Of a stretch of DNA of 35,625 bases, positions 31,690-35,625 are shown piece after piece. Positions within the stretch are counted from its first letter, which is position 1. The number at the start of each line of letters is the position of its first letter. Where the stretch lies: the NCBI RefSeq assembly GCF_035946395.1, contig NZ_DASYZI010000210.1, forward strand, positions 1 to 35,625, read 5' to 3'. The notes under the pieces are model-generated. The model was not told where the DNA came from and did no database searches. It saw only the letters and a list, made by a program, of their open reading frames with translations. Position numbers and translations under genes: made by a program. The stretch comes from Actinocrinis sp035946395. Lineage in GTDB: Bacteria; Actinomycetota; Actinomycetes; Streptomycetales; Catenulisporaceae.

Positions 31690-32124
31690 CTACGCGGGTT
31701 GCGCCAGCGGCAATCCGGCGGCGGCGGCCGCGCACGCCAGCGTCTTGTCATAGGTGATGAAATCGGTCAGCGTGTCGCCGACTTCTCGGGCGCAGACCAG
31801 ATGGATCGCATCCAATGAGCCGACGTGGGGGTCATCGTCGTACACCGCGGCGGCGGTGAACACCGCTCTGTCCACGACAAGCAGATCGATCCGGTCGAGC
31901 AACCGGGCAGCGGCGGCGAGACGCTCATCACGGACGACGGGGTCGACCACCAGCCGCCGTTGCGCATCGTGGCACGACCGGCGCACGACCCTGACGACTT
32001 CGGTCAGGGCGAGCTGACAGCTGAGCATCTGCGACCTGCGCCCGGCAAGGTATGCCTCCAACGCGGGCGTCTCCTTCTCGGCGAGCACCAGCTTGACCAG
32101 AGCGCACGAATCCAGATAGATCAC
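31690..32124 (-). CDS. PIN-domain ribonuclease toxin (VapC-like)
   Basis: A 144-residue PIN-domain protein with all four acidic residues: Asp5 in IYLDSCALVKL, Glu42 in ALTEVVR, Asp105 in SLDAIHL and Asp126 in ITYDKTL. It should be an RNase held in check by the antitoxin encoded upstream. The GTG start at 32124 overlaps the antitoxin stop by 4 nt. It is the intact paralogue of the broken gene next to xthA; both end a few tens of bases from an xthA tail, in convergent orientation to it. Confidence 0.88.
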   Translation of the reverse strand: MIYLDSCALVKLVLAEKETPALEAYLAGRRSQMLSCQLALTEVVRVVRRSCHDAQRRLVVDPVVRDERLAAAARLLDRIDLLVVDRAVFTAAAVYDDDPHVGSLDAIHLVCAREVGDTLTDFITYDKTLACAAAAAGLPLAQPA

Positions 32125-32471
32125 GTTCGCTCCTGCGCACGCATCGCTTCGAGAATCTCCGTCAGCGTCGATTCCCCGGGCTCGGCAGGCGGTAGGGGCC
32201 GCCAGGCCTCCAAGTCATCGCGGCGGCGGGGCTCCAGCCTGCCCGCAGCGATCAACTCCGCCCGGCGCCGCTCAGCCGCAGTGAGCGGTACCAGCCACGC
32301 GACCGGTGATCCGTTGCTCGTCACCGGAACCGGATGGTCGATCCCGGCCACCTGGTCGACGGTGAGCTTGCCGAGTTCACGCATCGTCAAGGCGAGTATC
32401 GGCGCCCCGGGCTCGCGCGGCGCTCTCTCTGAGCGAGGCTTGTGCTTCTGACCTGCGGTTCGGGTAACCAT
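32121..32471 (-). CDS. Phd/YefM-like antitoxin
   Basis: A 116-residue protein. Residues about 29-65 (MRELGKLTVDQV, then VPVTSNGSPVAWLVPL) carry the Phd/YefM DNA-binding pattern; the C-terminal part (PGESTLTEILEAMRAQERT) would bind the PIN toxin. The first 28 residues are basic and not typical of the family. The ATG at 32471 is supported by a -10 box placed for a leaderless transcript; an internal Met at residue 29-30 is an alternative start. Confidence 0.8.
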   Translation of the reverse strand: MVTRTAGQKHKPRSERAPREPGAPILALTMRELGKLTVDQVAGIDHPVPVTSNGSPVAWLVPLTAAERRRAELIAAGRLEPRRRDDLEAWRPLPPAEPGESTLTEILEAMRAQERT

Positions 32472-32478
32472 GCCCGAC

Positions 32479-32484
32479 AGTATA
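32479..32484 (-). promoter_or_regulatory. -10 box of the Phd-like antitoxin gene
   Basis: On the minus strand TATACT lies 7 nt before the ATG at 32471, and no ribosome binding site is seen, so the operon is probably transcribed without a leader. No clear -35 element was found. Confidence 0.5.
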
Positions 32485-32549
32485 CTTTGCCGCCCGACGA
32501 TTTCCTCGCTCGCCGGACGCGACGGCACGCACTGTTCAGGTCAAGCCCT

Positions 32550-32675
32550 TCACCGCAGCCACTGGCGCTCGACGACGTAGCCCATCCTTGCGACGGCATG
32601 CAGCGCGTCCGGCACGCCGGAATCGTCGGCGACGGCCAGGACGTCCGCGCCGCCGAATTTGACTGCCTCGGCCAT
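32550..32675 (-). CDS. Possible 41-residue protein or gene remnant
   Basis: A short frame reads MAEAVKFGGADVLAVADDSG and continues to RMGYVVERQWLR before its stop. The composition looks like coding sequence and has a natural amphipathic pattern, but I cannot match it to a family and see no good ribosome binding site. It may be a tail of a lost gene or a small protein. Confidence 0.25.
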   Translation of the reverse strand: MAEAVKFGGADVLAVADDSGVPDALHAVARMGYVVERQWLR

Positions 32676-32696
32676 ACCAGGCAAGGACGCACAGCC

Positions 32697-32720
32697 GCAC
32701 CCCGGCCGGAGCCGGGGTGC
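32697..32720 (-). terminator. Terminator of the small secreted protein gene
   Basis: GCACCCCGGC (32697-32706) and GCCGGGGTGC (32711-32720) form a 10-bp stem with a 4-nt loop, about 34 nt after the stop of the minus-strand secreted protein gene. Confidence 0.65.
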
Positions 32721-32753
32721 GCAGGAGGTCGGCCGAGACGGCCGGGCCGGGAA

Positions 32754-33293
32754 TCAGAACCCGTTGACCACGGCGACGATGGTCTCGGTGGGCGGGTAGA
32801 ACCCCGTCATCCCATTCGGGTCGTACCAGGTCCACTCGCCGACGACGGTACCCGGCGGGAGGTAGGCGGGCACGGCGAGCGCAACGCCGCTACCGGTCGC
32901 GACGCCGATCAGTTCGTCCTGGTAGGCGAGGGTCACGGATACGTTCAGGGTGCACTGGAGCCCGAACAGATTGGCGGCACAGGTGCCGACGACCGCACCG
33001 GTGTCGCTCCTGACGAACGGGAAGATCGCGTGGTTGGGGTCCACGATCCCCGTGCCCGCCTGGGGCGAGAAGGTGAGGGTCGTGCCGGTCTCGGCGGTGC
33101 AGTCGGCGTTCGTCAGGCACTCCATTCCGAACGTGGTGAACGCGGTCGTCCCGTGGGCGACCGTGGTGGAGCGCTCCGGCCAGCCCCAGTTGCCGGTGGA
33201 GGCCGAAGCGGTGGCGGCGCTCGCCAGGACACCCGCGGCAGCGCACAGACTGACGACGGCGAGGGCGATGCTGCGCTTGAGTATCGACGGCAT
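32754..33293 (-). CDS. Small secreted protein of unknown function
   Basis: A 179-residue protein with a clear signal peptide (basic start, hydrophobic stretch to about residue 25, ASA-type cleavage site near 30-35). The mature part is rich in Thr, Val and Gly, has four Cys (two in MECLTNADC, two in GTCAANLFGLQC) likely to form disulfides, and looks all-beta. I do not recognise a family. ATG 33293 has AAAAGGAA 9-10 nt upstream; an in-frame TTG 18 nt earlier is less likely. Confidence 0.7.
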   Translation of the reverse strand: MPSILKRSIALAVVSLCAAAGVLASAATASASTGNWGWPERSTTVAHGTTAFTTFGMECLTNADCTAETGTTLTFSPQAGTGIVDPNHAIFPFVRSDTGAVVGTCAANLFGLQCTLNVSVTLAYQDELIGVATGSGVALAVPAYLPPGTVVGEWTWYDPNGMTGFYPPTETIVAVVNGF

Positions 33294-33338
33294 GGCGTGT
33301 TTCCTTTTCAAAGGAGAGGGCCAACATTCTCGATACCA

Positions 33339-33367
33339 GCGTTAGCGATATCGCCGCACTCTCACAA
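33339..33367 (-). promoter_or_regulatory. Candidate promoter of the small secreted protein gene
   Basis: On the minus strand TTGTGA (33362-33367), 17 nt, then TAACGC (33339-33344), about 45 nt before the start codon. The rest of the gap to 33552 is AT-richer and contains an 11-bp direct repeat (CAGATGCCTGG at 33442 and 33480) of unknown meaning. Confidence 0.4.
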
Positions 33368-33552
33368 TGGTCCGTCATACCCCGCGAGCGCGCGATTCTC
33401 CGTTATTCCTACTTTAGGATTACCTTGCGCCGAGCTGGACAGATGCCTGGACGTCCAAACTCAGGAGAAAGCATCATCAGATGCCTGGCTGAAGGGCGAA
33501 TTCCGTTTCAGGCATGGGGCGGGAAATCTTCGCATGGACTTCCGGGGGGCAG

Positions 33553-33580
33553 TGTCGGATCGGGGCAGGGCCGTTCGTAG
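33553..33580 (+). promoter_or_regulatory. ECF-type promoter upstream of the reductase gene
   Basis: TGTCGG (33553-33558), a 17-nt spacer, CGTAG (33576-33580), followed by TAGGGGTGAG. The same arrangement recurs at 34318-34345 before the YCII-sigma pair. ECF42 sigma factors are known to use -35 elements of the TGTCGA type, so the local sigma factor is the likely user. Confidence 0.6.
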
Positions 33581-33628
33581 TAGGGGTGAGAGGCCGCCCG
33601 TGGGGCGCTCGGAGCGCAGGGAGTCGAG

Positions 33629-34249
33629 ATGAAACTGACGACTGTCACGATGATCACCGTCGACGGGGTGATGCAGGGGCTCGGCGGGCCGCAGGAGGAC
33701 CGCAGCGACGTGTTCTGGCGTGGCGGGTGGCAGGGTCCCGTGTGGGACGAGGAGGCCGGGGCGTTCCTGAACCAGATCTACGGGCGCGCGGAGGCGTTCC
33801 TATTCGGTCGGCGCACCTACGAGCCCTTCGCCGACTACTGGGGAGCGATGCCGGATCCGGATGGCAACCCGATCGCGGGTCCGTTGAACAGGCGGCCCAA
33901 GTACGTGGCGTCGAACACGCTGACCGAGGGCCGGTGGGCGGACACGACCGTGCTGTCCGGTGACGTCGCGGCCGCCATGCGCGAGTTGAAAGCCAGGCCA
34001 GGCGGAGAGTTGCAGGTGCACGGCAGCGGCGCTCTGGTCCGCTGGCTGCTGGAGAACTCGCTGGTCGACGAGATCATCCTGTTCACCTGCCCCGTCGTGC
34101 TCGGTCAGGGCACGCGGCTGTTCCCCGACGACGGCCCGGACGTGGCACTTGAGCTGCTCGAATCGCGGTCCACTCCTCACGGGATCACAATCCAGGTTTA
34201 CCGAACCAACGGGCACCCGCGGTATGCGAGGGCCGACGCCAAGCCGTGA
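33629..34249 (+). CDS. Dihydrofolate reductase-family (RibD C-terminal-like) protein
   Basis: A 206-residue protein of the DHFR/RibD-C fold. Features are the N-terminal strand MKLTTVTMITVDGVMQ, FLFGRRTYEPFADYW (45-75 region), YVASNTL, the HGSGALVRWLLENSLVDEIILFTCPVVLGQG segment and the C-terminal strand. Members reduce pteridine- or flavin-precursor-like compounds with NADPH, but the substrate of these stand-alone proteins is unknown. ATG 33629 has GGGAG 6 nt upstream. Its promoter boxes match those of the next operon, pointing to shared sigma control. Confidence 0.85.
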   Translation: MKLTTVTMITVDGVMQGLGGPQEDRSDVFWRGGWQGPVWDEEAGAFLNQIYGRAEAFLFGRRTYEPFADYWGAMPDPDGNPIAGPLNRRPKYVASNTLTEGRWADTTVLSGDVAAAMRELKARPGGELQVHGSGALVRWLLENSLVDEIILFTCPVVLGQGTRLFPDDGPDVALELLESRSTPHGITIQVYRTNGHPRYARADAKP

Positions 34250-34317
34250 GGCAGGCGCGGCACCCGGTGGCCAGCGGGTGGTGGACGGCGGGCGCTTGAA
34301 AGAAATCCGGGCGGTGG

Positions 34318-34345
34318 TGTCCGATTGAGGCGGAGACGTTCGTAG
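34318..34345 (+). promoter_or_regulatory. ECF-type promoter upstream of the YCII-sigma operon
   Basis: TGTCCG (34318-34323), 17 nt, CGTAG (34341-34345), then CAGGGGTGAG. The match to 33553-33580 extends over most of 50 bases, so the two promoters are duplicates. Position before the sigma factor's own operon suggests autoregulation. Confidence 0.6.
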
Positions 34346-34400
34346 CAGGGGTGAGCGGCCGCCCGCGAGGGGCGCCCCGAAGCACAGGAGATGATCCGAG

Positions 34401-34733
34401 ATGCAGTACCTGGTTTCCGTGATCGCCGACGAGATCCCCGGCTCGGCCACGCCGCAGGAGGACGCCGCGATCGACGTGTTCAACGAGCGGCTCCAGGCCG
34501 AGGGGCACTGGGTCTTCGCCGGCGGTCTCGGGGCGCCCGTCGCGGCCACGGTGATCGACAACCGGGGCGGGGAGCCGATGTTCAGCGACGGGCCGTTCCT
34601 GGAGTCGAAGGAGTACCTCGCCGGCTTCTGGATCATCGAGGCTCCCGACCTGGACGTGGCGCTCAGGCTGGCGGCGGAGGGGTCGAAGGCCTGCAACCGG
34701 AAGATCGAGGTGCGGCCGTTCCTGTCAGCGTGA
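34401..34733 (+). CDS. YCII-domain (DGPF) protein
   Basis: A 110-residue YCII-related protein with the diagnostic DGPF motif in SDGPFLESKEYLAGFW (about residues 62-77) and a typical ferredoxin-like fold pattern (MQYLVSVIADE at the start, DVALRLAAEG near the end). ATG 34401 follows AGGAGATG. The stop overlaps the sigma factor start by 4 nt (GTGA). DGPF proteins are the hallmark neighbours of ECF42 sigma factors; their biochemical role is unknown. Confidence 0.9.
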   Translation: MQYLVSVIADEIPGSATPQEDAAIDVFNERLQAEGHWVFAGGLGAPVAATVIDNRGGEPMFSDGPFLESKEYLAGFWIIEAPDLDVALRLAAEGSKACNRKIEVRPFLSA

Positions 34734-35625
34734 CCGACGCGCGCGAGGCGATCACCCGGGTTCACCGTGAGGAGTGGGCGCGGGTGGTCGCCGCCTTGGC
34801 CAAACGCTTCGGCGACCTGGAGATCGCCGAGGAGGCGGCGGCCGAGGCGTTCGCCATCGCGGTGGAGCGGTGGCCGACCGAGGGCGTGCCGCCGAACCCC
34901 GGTGCCTGGCTGACCACCACCGCCAGCCGCAGAGCCATCGACCGGATCAGGCGCGAGAACAAGCGCGACGACAAACAGAAGGAGGCTCGGCTCTTGTACG
35001 ACGACGACGACCCGCCCGAGCCTCCGGGCGCCATCGACGACGAGCGGCTGCGGCTGATCTTCACCTGCTGCCACCCGGCGCTGTCGATCGAGAGCCGCGT
35101 GGCGCTGACGCTGCGTATGGTCGCCGGCCTGACCGTGGGCGAGATCGCCCGGGCCCTGCTGGTGCAGGAGAGCGCCACGGGGCGGCGGATCACCCGCGCG
35201 AAGACCAAGATCAAGGAAGCGCGCATCCCCTATCGGGTGCCGTCCGCGCAGGATCTGCCGGCCCGGGTTTCCGGCGTGCTGACCGTCATCTACCTGGTCT
35301 TCAATGAGGGCTACCTGGCCACCGGGCCCGGCACCGATCCCGTGCGCCACGACCTGACCGCAGAGGCGATCCGGCTCGCCCGCCTGATCCGCGCCCTGAT
35401 GCCCGCCGACGGCGAGGTGGCCGGGCTGCTGGCGCTGATGCTGCTGATCGAGGCTCGCCGTACCGCCCGCGTCTCGGGCAGCGGCGAACTGGTTCCCCTC
35501 GACGAGCAGGATCGCGGGTCCTGGAACGCGGCGCTGATCGCCGAGGGCCACCAGTTGGTACGCGAGCGCCTGGCCACCGGGGTGGCCCCGGGTCGCTACC
35601 AGATCCTCGCGGCGATCAACGCCGT
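34730..35625 (+). CDS. ECF42-type RNA polymerase sigma factor (3' end outside window)
   Basis: Open from the GTG at 34730 to the window edge, at least 298 residues. Region 2 (about 10-80) includes LEIAEEAAAEAFAIAVERWP and PNPGAWLTTTASRRAIDRIR; region 4 (about 120-165) includes RVALTLRMVAGLTVGEIARA and ESATGRRITRAKTKIKEARI. A long C-terminal extension starts with YLVFNEGYLATGPG and carries helical repeats, the trait of ECF42 factors, which lack an anti-sigma and are thought to be controlled by this extension. It is coupled to the YCII gene by a 4-nt overlap. It likely drives the two similar promoters found upstream. Confidence 0.9.
   Translation, partial: MTDAREAITRVHREEWARVVAALAKRFGDLEIAEEAAAEAFAIAVERWPTEGVPPNPGAWLTTTASRRAIDRIRRENKRDDKQKEARLLYDDDDPPEPPGAIDDERLRLIFTCCHPALSIESRVALTLRMVAGLTVGEIARALLVQESATGRRITRAKTKIKEARIPYRVPSAQDLPARVSGVLTVIYLVFNEGYLATGPGTDPVRHDLTAEAIRLARLIRALMPADGEVAGLLALMLLIEARRTARVSGSGELVPLDEQDRGSWNAALIAEGHQLVRERLATGVAPGRYQILAAINA

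Larger units (their letters stand above)
26764..32471. mobile_element. Array of toxin/defence modules separated by xthA 3'-end copies
   Basis: From the 3' end of xthA rightward the order is: xthA tail 1, decayed PIN/Phd-like pair, tail 2, DUF262-HipA pair, tail 3, VapB-VapC pair, tail 4, intact PIN/Phd-like pair. Tails 2-4 are each preceded by the same block starting TTGTSAATCCG, not found in intact xthA. Genes of the central module use a less GC-biased codon set than the flanks. This is the footprint expected from repeated insertion at the xthA 3' end with regeneration of the reading frame. No integrase, transposase or inverted terminal repeat is visible, so the mobile nature is inferred. 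Confidence 0.55.

Overview
The window is high-GC DNA with GTG starts, leaderless-type promoters, an F420-type luciferase-like oxidoreductase, a complete four-gene conservon and secreted CBM2-linked glycoside hydrolases. Together these point to a filamentous, plant-polymer-degrading soil actinobacterium (Streptomyces or Catenulispora/Actinospica-like). The genus is inferred from style, not from a marker gene.

Left part (1-8.9 kb): a c-di-AMP (ydaO-type) riboswitch leads into a secreted lysozyme-fold cell-wall enzyme. Next comes an alpha-glucoside uptake and hydrolysis locus: a GH13 alpha-glucosidase on the minus strand, then a plus-strand operon of binding lipoprotein, two permeases and a second GH13 paralogue. 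No ATPase is encoded here, so a shared MsiK-type ATPase elsewhere is probably used. At 8.9-11.7 kb lie an ABC-F ATPase and an F420-type oxidoreductase.

Middle (11.7-26 kb): three secreted CBM2 glycosidases for plant cell-wall polymers (a GH74 xyloglucanase with two palindromic operators around its promoter, a clan GH-A arabinofuranosidase-like enzyme with FN3 and CBM2, and an E1-like GH5 endoglucanase) surround a conservon (sensor-kinase-like CvnA, roadblock CvnB, DUF742 CvnC, small GTPase CvnD). The conservon is preceded, with an 8-nt overlap, by an MHYT-domain membrane protein. A flavin-binding split-barrel protein and gluconokinase fill in. Short degenerate tandem repeats occur at several gene borders and inside conservon genes.

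Right part (26-32.5 kb), the most unusual region: exodeoxyribonuclease III (xthA) is followed by three further copies of its own last ~130 bp, stop codon included. Each extra copy is preceded by the same ~23-bp block that is absent from intact xthA. The four tails separate four stress or defence-type modules: a decayed Phd-like/PIN toxin-antitoxin pair, a DUF262 protein overlapping a HipA-like kinase without HipB, a Rv0623-type VapB/VapC pair whose toxin lacks an expected catalytic Asp, and an intact Phd-like/PIN pair paralogous to the decayed one. This looks like repeated insertion at the xthA 3' end with restoration of the reading frame, but no recombinase gene is visible.

Right edge (32.5-35.6 kb): a small secreted protein of unknown function, a DHFR/RibD-like reductase, a YCII (DGPF) protein and an ECF42-type sigma factor that runs off the window. 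The reductase gene and the YCII-sigma pair share near-identical promoter-like boxes (TGTCSG, 17 nt, CGTAG), suggesting one small ECF regulon.
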